Shown: positions 1-9,940 of the stretch, in pieces | Position numbering within the stretch: position 1 is the first letter of the stretch | Layout of the letters: each line of letters starts with the position of its first letter | NCBI GenBank assembly: GCA_902614975.1 | Contig: CACMND010000007.1 | Location: 1-64,000 of the forward strand | Direction of reading: 5' to 3' | DNA from: an uncultured Pelagibacteraceae bacterium | GTDB taxonomy: Bacteria > Pseudomonadota > Alphaproteobacteria > Pelagibacterales > Pelagibacteraceae | Length of the DNA: 64,000 nucleotides | Program-made: the position numbers and the translations under genes | Notes under the pieces: generated by a model | Database searches by the model: none | What the model was told of the DNA's origin: nothing | Seen by the model: only the letters and a program-made list of their open reading frames with translations

Positions 1-1
1 A

Positions 2-778
2 ACTGAAAAAAAATACGAAAATATTGTAGAAAAGAATTGTAAGAGTATTGTGGTGAAAAATGTACTGGTTGCTGCATCAAATATTACAAACTTATTTTAT
101 CCCGAGGCACTCAATGATACAATTGATTTTAATGTAAATAGTCCGGATAAAAAAAAATATAAATCTGTTTTTTTTGGAAAACATGTTCTGTTAGGAGATA
201 AAGTTCAAATTGGAGTTGGTTCTAGTGTGGGACATAATACAATTATAGAATCTAATGTCAAAATAGGTCGAAACTGTATTATTGGAAGCAATGTATTGAT
301 TAAAAATACTTTAATTTCTAATAATGTAAGAATTTTGGATGGAAGCATCATTGGAAAAAAGGGATTTGGTTTTTTTCCAATAAACGAAAAAAATGTTAGA
401 TATCCACATATTGGTATTGTAAGAATTGAAGATAATGTAGAGATTGGTTGCAACAATACAATTGATAGAGGTTCGCTATCAGATACAGTTATTGGAAAAA
501 ATACTTTTATCGATAACCAAGTTCATATAGCCCACAACGTAAATATAGGCAAAAATTGTATAATTACTGCTCAGGTTGGATTTGCTGGTAGTTCACATAT
601 AGGCAAAAACGTTCAAATTGGAGGACAAGCTGGGATCTCTGGACATTTAAATATAGGAAATTATGTACAGATTGGTGGAGGTAGTGGAGTAATAAAAAAT
701 ATACCAGACAATTCAAAAGTCATGGGTTATCCTGCAAAAGATATTAGAACTTTTTTAAGAGAAAAAAAAAATGACTGA
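2..778 (+). CDS. lpxD: UDP-3-O-acyl-glucosamine N-acyltransferase LpxD, 5'-truncated by window edge
   Basis: Left-handed beta-helix hexapeptide repeats; frame stays open to the window edge (TEKKYENIVEKN... upstream of the listed GTG at 50); followed by fabZ-lpxA. Confidence 0.9.
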   Translation, partial: TEKKYENIVEKNCKSIVVKNVLVAASNITNLFYPEALNDTIDFNVNSPDKKKYKSVFFGKHVLLGDKVQIGVGSSVGHNTIIESNVKIGRNCIIGSNVLIKNTLISNNVRILDGSIIGKKGFGFFPINEKNVRYPHIGIVRIEDNVEIGCNNTIDRGSLSDTVIGKNTFIDNQVHIAHNVNIGKNCIITAQVGFAGSSHIGKNVQIGGQAGISGHLNIGNYVQIGGGSGVIKNIPDNSKVMGYPAKDIRTFLREKKND

Positions 779-1223
779 AACTTTAGATAAAAATCAGATT
801 AAAAACTTATTACCTCATAGGGAACCTATGCTTTTGATAGATGAATTAATAAATATAAAAAAACTAAAATCAGCAACTGCAATTGTTAATGTAACAAAAG
901 AAAGTTTTTTTGTTCAAGGGCATTTTCCAGGAGAACCTGTTATGCCTGGAGTTTTAATTGTTGAGGCATTTGGTCAAGCTGCAGCAGCATTAACAGCAGC
1001 TGGCATAGATAAAAAAACATACGAGAATAAATTGGTATTCTTAATGACAGTTGATAAGGCAAGATTTAGAAATCCAGTAATTCCAGATTGTAGGTTAGAA
1101 TTAAACATTGAGGCAGTAAGATCACATGGAAGAGTGTGGAAATACAAAGGAGAAGCTATAGTAGATGGAAAAAAAATGGCAGACGCTCAATGGGCAGCAA
1201 CTATTGTCGATAGGAAGAAATAA
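771..1223 (+). CDS. fabZ: 3-hydroxyacyl-[ACP] dehydratase FabZ
   Basis: LLPHREPMLLID and HFPGEPVMPGVLIVEAFGQ motifs. Confidence 0.95.
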   Translation: MTETLDKNQIKNLLPHREPMLLIDELINIKKLKSATAIVNVTKESFFVQGHFPGEPVMPGVLIVEAFGQAAAALTAAGIDKKTYENKLVFLMTVDKARFRNPVIPDCRLELNIEAVRSHGRVWKYKGEAIVDGKKMADAQWAATIVDRKK

Positions 1224-1275
1224 TTAGTAGCAATTCTTGATAAGTATTTAAAGAATAATTTGTTATCAATAAAAT

Positions 1276-2061
1276 GTGATACACCATACCGCAATAGTTG
1301 ATAAAAATTCTAAAATTTCTGAAAATGTTGAAATCGGACCATATTGTGTAATCGGATCAAAAGTTGAAATAGCATCAAACTCAAAATTGCATTCACATGT
1401 ATATATTAATGGAAATACAAAAATTGGAAAAAATAATGAGATTTTTCCTTTTGTTTCAATTGGAACAGATCCACAAGATTTAAAATTTAAAGGTGAAAAA
1501 AACTCTATCATTATTGGTGATAATAATAAATTTAGAGAATATGTGAATATTAATCCTGGAACATCTCAAGGAGGTACAATTACCAAAATAGGAAGCAACA
1601 ATTTATTGATGGTTTACTGTCATGTAGCTCACGACTGTAATCTTGGAAATAATATTGTTTTGGCAAATAATGTTCAAGTTGGTGGTCATGTTAAAATAGA
1701 TGATAATGCTATAGTTGGAGGTAGTTGCGCCATACATCAATTTTCTAGAATAGGACATTTGTCAATGATTGGAGGAATGACCGGCGTCCTAAGTGATGTA
1801 ATTCCGTTTGGTTTATCATTGGGAAATAGAAATAATTTAGTTGGGCTTAATCTTATTGGATTAAGAAGAGCAAAAATTTCAAATAAAGATATTAAAATAT
1901 TACAAGAATTTTATGATGTAGTTTTTAGTAACCAAAATTTTAGATCAAATATAGAAAATTTAAATAAAAATCTGAAAGAAAATAAATATGTGAAAACTAT
2001 TATTGATTTTATAAATTCTGATAAAAAGCGACCAATATCTCTCCCAGAAAATATTAAATGA
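1276..2061 (+). CDS. lpxA: UDP-N-acetylglucosamine acyltransferase LpxA
   Basis: Hexapeptide repeats and typical C-terminal domain (GLNLIGLRRAKIS); synteny. Confidence 0.95.
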   Translation: MIHHTAIVDKNSKISENVEIGPYCVIGSKVEIASNSKLHSHVYINGNTKIGKNNEIFPFVSIGTDPQDLKFKGEKNSIIIGDNNKFREYVNINPGTSQGGTITKIGSNNLLMVYCHVAHDCNLGNNIVLANNVQVGGHVKIDDNAIVGGSCAIHQFSRIGHLSMIGGMTGVLSDVIPFGLSLGNRNNLVGLNLIGLRRAKISNKDIKILQEFYDVVFSNQNFRSNIENLNKNLKENKYVKTIIDFINSDKKRPISLPENIK

Positions 2062-2849
2062 TTGGTTTATTTTTAGGAGAAAAAAATCTACCATTAGAAA
2101 TTTTAAAAAGTTTAAAAAAAAAGAAAATTGAATATTTCATAATAGATTTATCGAAAAATAATAAATTTAAAAAAGATAAAAACAGTTATTTCATCAATAT
2201 TGGAAAATTTGGTAAAATATTAGAATTAATTAAATCCAAAAAATGTAAAAAAGTTTTATTTGCTGGAAATATTGTTAAACCAAAAATATCCAAATTGAAA
2301 TTAGATCTCAAAGGTATTTATTATATTCCCCGAATAATTAAGGCATCTAAAGTTGGAGATGCAGCTATACTAAAAGAATTGATAAAGATATTATCAGAAA
2401 ATAAAATAAAAGTGATTAAATTAAATACTTATAATCCAGAATTAACTTTAAACAGAGGATGTTATACAAAATTGAAACCTAGTATGACTGATAAATTTAC
2501 TATAAAAAAGGGTATTCAAATACTGAATAAATCTAATTCGCTCAATCATGTTCAGGCACTAGTGGTTAATAATCAAAAGATTATTTCTTTTGAAAAAAGA
2601 AAAGGTACAAAAGAAATGTTAAGATCAATTAGAAACGATAAACAACAAAATAAACTTTTACTCAAGATGCCTAAATCTAAGCAAGATTTACGTGTTGATT
2701 TACCAACCATAGGACTAGATACATTAAAAGACTGTAAAAAGGCAAATATTAAAGGAATCGTTGTTAAAGCAGATCAAAATATATTTTTAGATATGCGTGA
2801 AGGAATTAAATTTGCAAATAAAAATAAAATGTTTGTTGTAGCTAAATGA
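2058..2849 (+). CDS. lpxI: UDP-2,3-diacylglucosamine pyrophosphatase LpxI (DUF1009 type)
   Basis: DUF1009-like sequence between lpxA and lpxB; ATGA overlap with lpxA. Confidence 0.85.
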   Translation: MIGLFLGEKNLPLEILKSLKKKKIEYFIIDLSKNNKFKKDKNSYFINIGKFGKILELIKSKKCKKVLFAGNIVKPKISKLKLDLKGIYYIPRIIKASKVGDAAILKELIKILSENKIKVIKLNTYNPELTLNRGCYTKLKPSMTDKFTIKKGIQILNKSNSLNHVQALVVNNQKIISFEKRKGTKEMLRSIRNDKQQNKLLLKMPKSKQDLRVDLPTIGLDTLKDCKKANIKGIVVKADQNIFLDMREGIKFANKNKMFVVAK

Positions 2850-3973
2850 AGAAGATTTTTATTTTAACTGGTGAACCATCTGGTGATAAATTAGCCTGCG
2901 AAGTTATTAAAGAGTTAAAAAAAACAAAAAATGACATTGAATATTTATCTGTTGGCGGTCAACATTTAAATTCTATAGGTATTAAGTCAATATATGACCA
3001 AAAGGATGTTACTTACATAGCATTTACAGACATATTATTTAATATTTTTAAGATAAAAAGTAAAATAAATGAAACGGTAAAAAAAATTATAGATTTCAGT
3101 CCTGATATTTTATTTAGTGTTGATAGTCCTGATTTTACTCTTCGTGTTTCAAAAATAATTAAATTAAAAAAACCAGATATCAAAACTATTCATTTTATTG
3201 CACCTAAGGTTTGGGCATGGAGAGAGGGTAGGGTTAAAAAAATGAAAAGTTTCTTAGATCATATTCTTTTATTATTTCATTTTGAAAAGAAATATTTCGA
3301 TAGGGAAAAACTAAAAAATACTTTTGTTGGTCACCCAATATTAGACAACGCAAATCACGAAAAGATTGAAATTAATGAATTATTAAAAGGAAAAATTATT
3401 TCGATTTTTCCTGGCAGTAGATTTTCTGAATTGAAATCACATGTGCCTATACTTATTGAGTTTATCAAAAGAATGAACAGAGAACAAAATAATTATAATT
3501 ATATTTTTCATGCTACCGAAAGTTCTAAAGAATATTTATCTCAAATTATAAAAAAAAATAATTTAGAAAATGTTGATCTTATTTCAGATGAAAATATAAA
3601 AATTGCAATAATTAAAAAATCTATTTTTGCAATTGTTAAATCTGGAACAGTTTCACTTGAAGTTTGTAAATATGGCGTACCATCAATAATAATTTATAAA
3701 ATGAATTTTCTGAATTTTTTTATAGCTAAATTATTTTTAAAAATAAAATATGCAAACATGATAAATATTATTAATAATAAAGAAATTATTCCTGAACTTT
3801 TACAAAAGGAATGTAACTCAGATGAAATATATAAGACAGTTAATTATTTATTAAAAAAACCTGAAATTATAAATGAACAACTAAAACAAGTTAATAAAAC
3901 AATTGAGGAATTAAGATCTAACACTTCATCGAGCAATGAAGCTTCCAATGTTTTGTTATCTTATTTGAGATAA
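2846..3973 (+). CDS. lpxB: Lipid-A-disaccharide synthase LpxB
   Basis: GEPSGDKLA N-terminus, PKVWAWREGR, FVGHPILD, FPGSRFSE motifs. Confidence 0.95.
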   Translation: MKKIFILTGEPSGDKLACEVIKELKKTKNDIEYLSVGGQHLNSIGIKSIYDQKDVTYIAFTDILFNIFKIKSKINETVKKIIDFSPDILFSVDSPDFTLRVSKIIKLKKPDIKTIHFIAPKVWAWREGRVKKMKSFLDHILLLFHFEKKYFDREKLKNTFVGHPILDNANHEKIEINELLKGKIISIFPGSRFSELKSHVPILIEFIKRMNREQNNYNYIFHATESSKEYLSQIIKKNNLENVDLISDENIKIAIIKKSIFAIVKSGTVSLEVCKYGVPSIIIYKMNFLNFFIAKLFLKIKYANMINIINNKEIIPELLQKECNSDEIYKTVNYLLKKPEIINEQLKQVNKTIEELRSNTSSSNEASNVLLSYLR

Positions 3974-5350
3974 TCTTTTTGTTACTTCATCTTTTCCAAG
4001 TGAACACAATATATCATATATACCTGGTCCAAACTTTGAACCTGTAAGGCATATTCTTAATGGTTGTCCGACTCCTTTAAAATTTGTATTATTATTTTTT
4101 ATTAGGTCATTAATTATTGGTTCTAGTGTTTCTCTGTTAAAATCTGATAGTTTATTAATATCGTTACTAAATAATTTAATAATTTTAATAGCTGTTTCGT
4201 CTAAAAGTTTTTTATCTTCTTTTTCTATTTGAACTTTGTCATTTATTAAAAACTTTGAATTTTTGTAAATATCTTCCAAAGTTTTTGCTTTATTCTTTAA
4301 AAAATGTAAAGAATTTTTAATTTTTTTCTTTGCTAAATCAGGTATCTTTTCTTGAAAAGTCTCACAATAAGTTATTAAAAAATTAAATAGATCATTTTCA
4401 TCAATATTTTTTATATAATGTTCATTCATTGAATAAATTCTTTCAATATCTAATTTTGAGGGTGATTTACCAATTCCTTCTAAATTGAAGTATTTGATAC
4501 TTTCGTCTAAATCAAAAATTTCCTTATCTTTATATGACCATCCTAGTCTCAGAAGATAGTTTCTTAGAGCATTAGGTATTATTCCAATTTTTGAATAATC
4601 ATCTAATGTCGATGAATTATCTCTTTTTGATAATTTCTTTCCTTCAATAGTATGAATTAGCGGTATGTGAGCAAAAAACGGCACATCCCATTTCATAGCT
4701 TCATATATCTGTATTTGTTTGAATGTATTTATTTTATGATCATCACCTCTAATAATATGTGTCATTCCCATTAAATGATCATCTACTGATGCTGATAAAT
4801 TATATGTAGGCGACCCATCTGCTCTTAATATAACAAAGTCTTCAATAGTATTATTTTCAATTTCTATATTTCCCTGGACCAAATCTTTTAAGATAGATTT
4901 TCCTTCAACTTTACTTTTAAATCTTATTACAGGATCAATTTCTTTTGGAGCATCAGTTTCACTCATATCTCTCCATTTTCTATTATAAATATAAGGTATT
5001 TTTTTTTGTTTTGCCCTTTTTTTTTGGTCTTCAATTTCTTCACTAGAGCAATAACATTTATAAGCTAAACCTTTTTTTAACAATTCATTAGCTACATTTA
5101 TATGATCGTTTATTCTATCTGATTGAATATATTCATTATCTTCGTAATAAATTCCTATCCATTTTAAGGAATTAATTATTTGATTCTTGAATTCGTCTTT
5201 AGACCTCTCTTTATCGGTATCTTCTATTCTTAGATAAAATTTACCACCTTTGTTTTTTGAATAAAGCCAATTGAATAATGCGGTTCTCACTCCTCCAATA
5301 TGTAAAGGTCCGGTTGGTGATGGAGCAAATCTCGTTGCTACAGTTTTCAT
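3956..5350 (-). CDS. gltX: Glutamyl-tRNA synthetase
   Basis: RFAPSPTGPLHIGGVRTALFNW and KLSKRD signatures. Confidence 0.95.
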   Translation of the reverse strand: MKTVATRFAPSPTGPLHIGGVRTALFNWLYSKNKGGKFYLRIEDTDKERSKDEFKNQIINSLKWIGIYYEDNEYIQSDRINDHINVANELLKKGLAYKCYCSSEEIEDQKKRAKQKKIPYIYNRKWRDMSETDAPKEIDPVIRFKSKVEGKSILKDLVQGNIEIENNTIEDFVILRADGSPTYNLSASVDDHLMGMTHIIRGDDHKINTFKQIQIYEAMKWDVPFFAHIPLIHTIEGKKLSKRDNSSTLDDYSKIGIIPNALRNYLLRLGWSYKDKEIFDLDESIKYFNLEGIGKSPSKLDIERIYSMNEHYIKNIDENDLFNFLITYCETFQEKIPDLAKKKIKNSLHFLKNKAKTLEDIYKNSKFLINDKVQIEKEDKKLLDETAIKIIKLFSNDINKLSDFNRETLEPIINDLIKNNNTNFKGVGQPLRICLTGSKFGPGIYDILCSLGKDEVTKRLSQIR

Positions 5351-5369
5351 CAGATTTATTTAGACTATT

Positions 5370-6056
5370 TTAGGAAAAGTTTCTATATAAAGATACTAGA
5401 ATTCCTTGAACTTTTACTCTATCAGGACCAAATATTTTAGTTTCGTAATTTCTATTAGCGCTTTCCAAAGCTACGGTCTTACCTTTTCTTCTTATTCTTT
5501 TTAGCATTGCTTCATGGTCGTCAATTAACGCGACTACTATTTTTCCATTTTCAGCTGTATCAGCTTTTTTCACAATTACTGTATCACCATCATTTATTCC
5601 AGCCTCAATCATTGAATCTCCTTGCACTTTAAGTCCAAAGAATTCTCCATTTTTCTCAATATTGGAAGGCAAAGGTATTCTAGAAACTTCGTTTTGAATC
5701 GCTTCAACAGGTGTACCCGCAGCAATTTTACCTAATACAGGTATTTCATTTTCATCTGAATTATTTCGATTTGAACTTTCATCAAGCCCACCTTTAATTA
5801 CACTTGGTGAAAAACTATTATAAATATCATTTGCTGAAGCTGTTTCAGGCAATTTAATGACTTCTAAAGCTCTTGCTTTATGAGCCAATCTTTTAATAAA
5901 GCCTCTCTCCTCTAAGGCACTAATTAATCTATGAATTCCAGATTTAGATTTTAAATTTAACGACTCCTTCATTTCCTCATAAGAGGGAGATACACCACTA
6001 GATCTCAACTTTTTGTTGATAAATAAAAGCAGGTTTTTTTGTTTTTTAGTTAACAT
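5370..6056 (-). CDS. lexA: LexA repressor (start probably at 6056, MLTKKQ)
   Basis: wHTH N-terminus, AAG cleavage site ([11 protein letters not shown]), catalytic GDSM and AMLKR Lys; LexA box upstream. Confidence 0.93.
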   Translation of the reverse strand: MLTKKQKNLLLFINKKLRSSGVSPSYEEMKESLNLKSKSGIHRLISALEERGFIKRLAHKARALEVIKLPETASANDIYNSFSPSVIKGGLDESSNRNNSDENEIPVLGKIAAGTPVEAIQNEVSRIPLPSNIEKNGEFFGLKVQGDSMIEAGINDGDTVIVKKADTAENGKIVVALIDDHEAMLKRIRRKGKTVALESANRNYETKIFGPDRVKVQGILVSLYRNFS

Positions 6057-6078
6057 AGAACAAACTGTGTACATAAAT

Positions 6079-6093
6079 GTTCTATAAAAGTTC
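6079..6093. promoter_or_regulatory. Alphaproteobacterial LexA (SOS) box, GTTC-N7-GTTC
   Basis: GTTCTATAAAAGTTC, 23 bp upstream of the likely lexA start. Confidence 0.75.
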
Positions 6094-6139
6094 TTTCAAT
6101 TAAACAAGAGCTAAAACTTCAATAATTTCAACACTTTTT

Positions 6140-6931
6140 TTATAAAATAGAAAAAATATTATTATTTTTTAAATTTTTCAAAATTGATTCACCTATGAGG
6201 AATGTTTTTATTTTAGTTTTTGTTGCTATTTTCAAAACGTCTTCTTTATTTTTTATTCCACTCTCAGAAATTAACGGTCCGTCATGATTAATTAAAATAT
6301 TATGAATATCATAAGTTGTATTTATATCTGTTTTTAGTGTTTTTAAATTCCTATTGTTTATCCCTATTAGTGCATTTTTGTACTTTAGTGATTTTTTAGC
6401 CTCTTCAACAGTGTGGACTTCAACAATTACAGACATTTTAAGTTTCTCAGCTTCTTCATACAACTCATCTGCAGTTTTTTCATCAATACCAGCTAAAATT
6501 ATTAAAATAGCATCAGCGCCATAACTCCTAGAAAGATGGACTTGAAATTTATCAACAAAAAAATCTTTACATAAAATAGGTAAATTTATTTTTTGTTTAA
6601 TTTTACTAATATGAATTAAGTTTCCTAAAAAAAAATCTTCTTCAGTTAAAACTGATAAGCAGGTAGCATTATTTTTTAAATATATATTGGCAATTTCTAC
6701 AGGATTATAATTTTCAATAATTATACCAGCTGATGGACTGGCTTTTTTAATCTCTGCAATAATAGAAATTTTGTCATGATTTATATTATTTAGTATTTTT
6801 TCTTTAAAATTTACATAATTCTTTAGTTTTGAAATTTTATCTTTAAGTGAACTTATTGATACATCTTTTTTTAAAATTTGAATTTTATTTCTTTTTTCAT
6901 TAATTATTTTCTCTAATATATTTTCAGGCAT
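6140..6931 (-). CDS. trpC: Indole-3-glycerol phosphate synthase
   Basis: IIAEIKKASPSAG, LISESGI motifs; trp cluster. Confidence 0.95.
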   Translation of the reverse strand: MPENILEKIINEKRNKIQILKKDVSISSLKDKISKLKNYVNFKEKILNNINHDKISIIAEIKKASPSAGIIIENYNPVEIANIYLKNNATCLSVLTEEDFFLGNLIHISKIKQKINLPILCKDFFVDKFQVHLSRSYGADAILIILAGIDEKTADELYEEAEKLKMSVIVEVHTVEEAKKSLKYKNALIGINNRNLKTLKTDINTTYDIHNILINHDGPLISESGIKNKEDVLKIATKTKIKTFLIGESILKNLKNNNIFSIL

Positions 6932-7916
6932 GTCTTAAATTTTCTAAATGTAAATATGTTTTTCCTGATAACAAATGATCTCTTGCTTTTTCATAGGCAT
7001 GTTTAAAATTATCTTCTCTTTCTGATATAATTAAGCCGGCTGCAGCATTTAATGATACTGCTTTAGAAAAATCGTCATCATTACCTTTAAATATATCTAT
7101 AATTTTTTCTGAATTAAATTTTGCATCATTTCCAACTATCTTATCGAAACCTTCAGCGTTTACATTCAATTCTCTAGGGTCAATAATTATTTCGTTAATT
7201 TCCCCATTTCTTAATTGTTTAACGATAGTTTTATCATATGGTGATATTTCGTCTAAACCATCATTGCTATTAACAATCCAAGCAAATTTTATATTTAAGT
7301 CTTTTAATGCACCAGCAAATATATCAAGTAGTTTTTTTTCAAAAACTCCTACAACTTGTCTTTCGACATTAGCTGGACTACTCAATGGACCAATCATATT
7401 AAAAATTGTCCTTTTCCCAATTTTTTTTCTGGTTGGGCCAACATATTTCATTGCGCTATGATAATTTGGAGCAAACATAAATCCAAAATGATTTTTTTTA
7501 ATTTGATTTTCTATATCTTTAGGCTCTAGGTTGATATTTATATTTAATGCCTCCAAGACATCTGCAGATCCACATTTTGATGAAACTGCTTTATTACCAT
7601 GTTTTGCTACGTTAATGCCCATACTTGAAAGTAATAATGCTGAAGCAGTAGATATATTTAGTGTATCCTTACCATCACCACCAGTTCCACAGGTATCTAT
7701 GCAGTCATCTACATTAACCTTTTTCGCTTTATTTCTAAGCACTGAAACACCACCTGCTATTTCTGTTGAAACTTCACCCTTTTTAGAGAGCAGAGTTAAA
7801 AAATTATAAATTTCATTATCATTAGCTTTTCCATTCATCAAAATTTCAAAAGCACCAACACTTTCCTGTAATGTTAAATTTTCACTTAATTCAAGTTTTT
7901 TTAAATATTTTTCCAT
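6924..7916 (-). CDS. trpD: Anthranilate phosphoribosyltransferase
   Basis: CGTGGDGKDTLNIST motif, KHGNKAVSSKCGSADVLE. Confidence 0.95.
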   Translation of the reverse strand: MEKYLKKLELSENLTLQESVGAFEILMNGKANDNEIYNFLTLLSKKGEVSTEIAGGVSVLRNKAKKVNVDDCIDTCGTGGDGKDTLNISTASALLLSSMGINVAKHGNKAVSSKCGSADVLEALNININLEPKDIENQIKKNHFGFMFAPNYHSAMKYVGPTRKKIGKRTIFNMIGPLSSPANVERQVVGVFEKKLLDIFAGALKDLNIKFAWIVNSNDGLDEISPYDKTIVKQLRNGEINEIIIDPRELNVNAEGFDKIVGNDAKFNSEKIIDIFKGNDDDFSKAVSLNAAAGLIISEREDNFKHAYEKARDHLLSGKTYLHLENLRHA

Positions 7917-8480
7917 TTATTTAATAAAATTTTTTAAAATTTTTAAACCATCTTTAGTCTTTATACTCTCAGGATGAAATTGTACTCCATGAATATCGTA
8001 AATTCTATGTTTAACACCCATAATTATTCCATCTAAAGTCATGGCTGTAATTTCTAAATCTTTAGAGAGTGTTTTTCTATCGATTATTAAACTATGGTAT
8101 CTAGTTGCCTCAAATATTTTTGGTATTCCTTTTAAAATCCCTATATTCTTTGAAATGATTTTACTTGTTTTTCCATGAACCAATTCTTTAGCTTGAATAA
8201 TTTTAGATCCAAATATTTGACCTATAATTTGATGACCTAAACAAACTCCAAGTATTGGAATTTTATCATACAATTCATTTACTATTGATAGACAGTTTCC
8301 AGCTTGATCAGGATTACCTGGACCAGGTGATATCACAATTTTATTATATTTTTTCTTTAATATTTCTTTTGTATTAATTTTATCATTTCTTACTACATCT
8401 ACATTTTGACAAAACTTAGATATGTAATGATACAAATTAAATGTAAAACTATCATAGTTATCAATTAAAATTATTTTCAT
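7917..8480 (-). CDS. trpG: Anthranilate synthase glutamine amidotransferase component
   Basis: DNYDSFTFNL, SPGPGNP, GVCLGHQ, GVQFHPES motifs. Confidence 0.95.
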   Translation of the reverse strand: MKIILIDNYDSFTFNLYHYISKFCQNVDVVRNDKINTKEILKKKYNKIVISPGPGNPDQAGNCLSIVNELYDKIPILGVCLGHQIIGQIFGSKIIQAKELVHGKTSKIISKNIGILKGIPKIFEATRYHSLIIDRKTLSKDLEITAMTLDGIIMGVKHRIYDIHGVQFHPESIKTKDGLKILKNFIK

Positions 8481-8482
8481 AA

Positions 8483-9940
8483 TTACTCAATTGCTTTTAA
8501 TAGAGCCTTTGCTTTATTAACTGTTTCAAGATATTCGTTTTGTGGTTTGCTATCTGCAACTATTCCAGCACCAGATTGCACATAAAATTTCTTATTTTTA
8601 GCTACTGCGGTTCTAAGTGCAATACACGTATCAAATTCACCATTTGCAGAAAAATATCCAATTCCACCGGCATAAACTTTTCTTTTAGTTGTCTCCAACT
8701 CATCTATTATCTCCATTGCTCTAATTTTTGGAGCCCCAGATACTGTTCCTGCTGGAAATCCAGACAACATAGTTTCAAATTTTGAGTATTTATTATTAAA
8801 TTCCCCTACAACATTTGATACAATATGCATAACATGAGAGTATCTTTCTATTGAAAAACTTTCAGTCACTTTTACAGTATTAATCTTTGATACTTTTCCA
8901 GTATCGTTTCTTCCTAAATCAAGAAGCATTAAATGTTCAGACAGCTCTTTTTTGTCATTCAATAAATCTTTTTCAAAAAATAAATCTTGTTTTTTATTTT
9001 TCCCCCTTGGTCTTGTTCCAGCAATCGGTCTAATAGTGACTTTATTATTTCTTAACCTAACAAGTATTTCTGGGCTAGCACCAATAATCTGAAAATCTTT
9101 GAAATTAAAAAAATACATAAAAGGAGAAGGATTTGTTTTCCTTAATTTTTTATAAATTTCTGTAGGGTTTTTACTTAATTTGGTTTCAAATCTTTGACTT
9201 AGAACTACCTGAAATATGTCTCCAATTTTAATGTATTTTTTAGCCTTCTTTACATTTGATAAAAACTTTTGTTTAGAAATATTTGATTTTACTTTAGTTT
9301 TAATTTTTTTATTAATTTTATCTAGATACGAATTATTATAATTAGATAAAAAAATTAAATTCTCAATTTGATTAATTATTTTTTCATACCTGATTTTATA
9401 ATTATTTATTTTTTCATCATTATAAACATTAATTATAAAATATAATTTCTTTTTAATATTATCATGTATTATTAGTTCTCTTGGCCTGATAATTCTAGCA
9501 TCAGGTAATTTTAAATCGTCTTTATTTTTATTAGGAATATTTTCTAGATATCTAATAATGTCATATGAAAAGTATCCTGATATTATGGAGCTAATTGATG
9601 GTAATTCTCTAGGAATTTTAAATTTGAAAGTTTCAATAACATTTTCTATATTTTTCTTTGCACTACCTTTTAAAATTTTAACTTTGTTATCAAAGTATAA
9701 CTTGCTTACATTATTATTAAATTCCCAAATTTTATCAGGATTTTTTCCAAAAATTGTATATCTACCTTTAATAAATCCTTTTTCTACTGACTCAAATACA
9801 AAAGTATTTTTCTCAGTAAAAAAATTATTTATTAAATTTATTATTTCTTTAGAACCATCACTATCCAAGGATAAATAGAGTATTTGGTTTATTTTTTTTT
9901 TATGATTAATCTTAAATTGTTTAAGGCTTATATTAAGCAT
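8483..9940 (-). CDS. trpE: Anthranilate synthase component I
   Basis: Chorismate-binding motifs PIAGTRPRG, DLGRNDTGKVS, AGTVSGAPKIRAMEIID. Confidence 0.95.
   Translation of the reverse strand: MLNISLKQFKINHKKKINQILYLSLDSDGSKEIINLINNFFTEKNTFVFESVEKGFIKGRYTIFGKNPDKIWEFNNNVSKLYFDNKVKILKGSAKKNIENVIETFKFKIPRELPSISSIISGYFSYDIIRYLENIPNKNKDDLKLPDARIIRPRELIIHDNIKKKLYFIINVYNDEKINNYKIRYEKIINQIENLIFLSNYNNSYLDKINKKIKTKVKSNISKQKFLSNVKKAKKYIKIGDIFQVVLSQRFETKLSKNPTEIYKKLRKTNPSPFMYFFNFKDFQIIGASPEILVRLRNNKVTIRPIAGTRPRGKNKKQDLFFEKDLLNDKKELSEHLMLLDLGRNDTGKVSKINTVKVTESFSIERYSHVMHIVSNVVGEFNNKYSKFETMLSGFPAGTVSGAPKIRAMEIIDELETTKRKVYAGGIGYFSANGEFDTCIALRTAVAKNKKFYVQSGAGIVADSKPQNEYLETVNKAKALLKAIE

Noticed and set aside
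205-456. Minus-strand ORF opposite lpxD (and similar shadow ORFs such as 1266-1511, 7264-7461, 7531-7809, 13260-13700, 26745-27029, 33421-33780, 48358-48599)
   Set aside because: All lie antisense within strongly supported genes and show no recognisable domain
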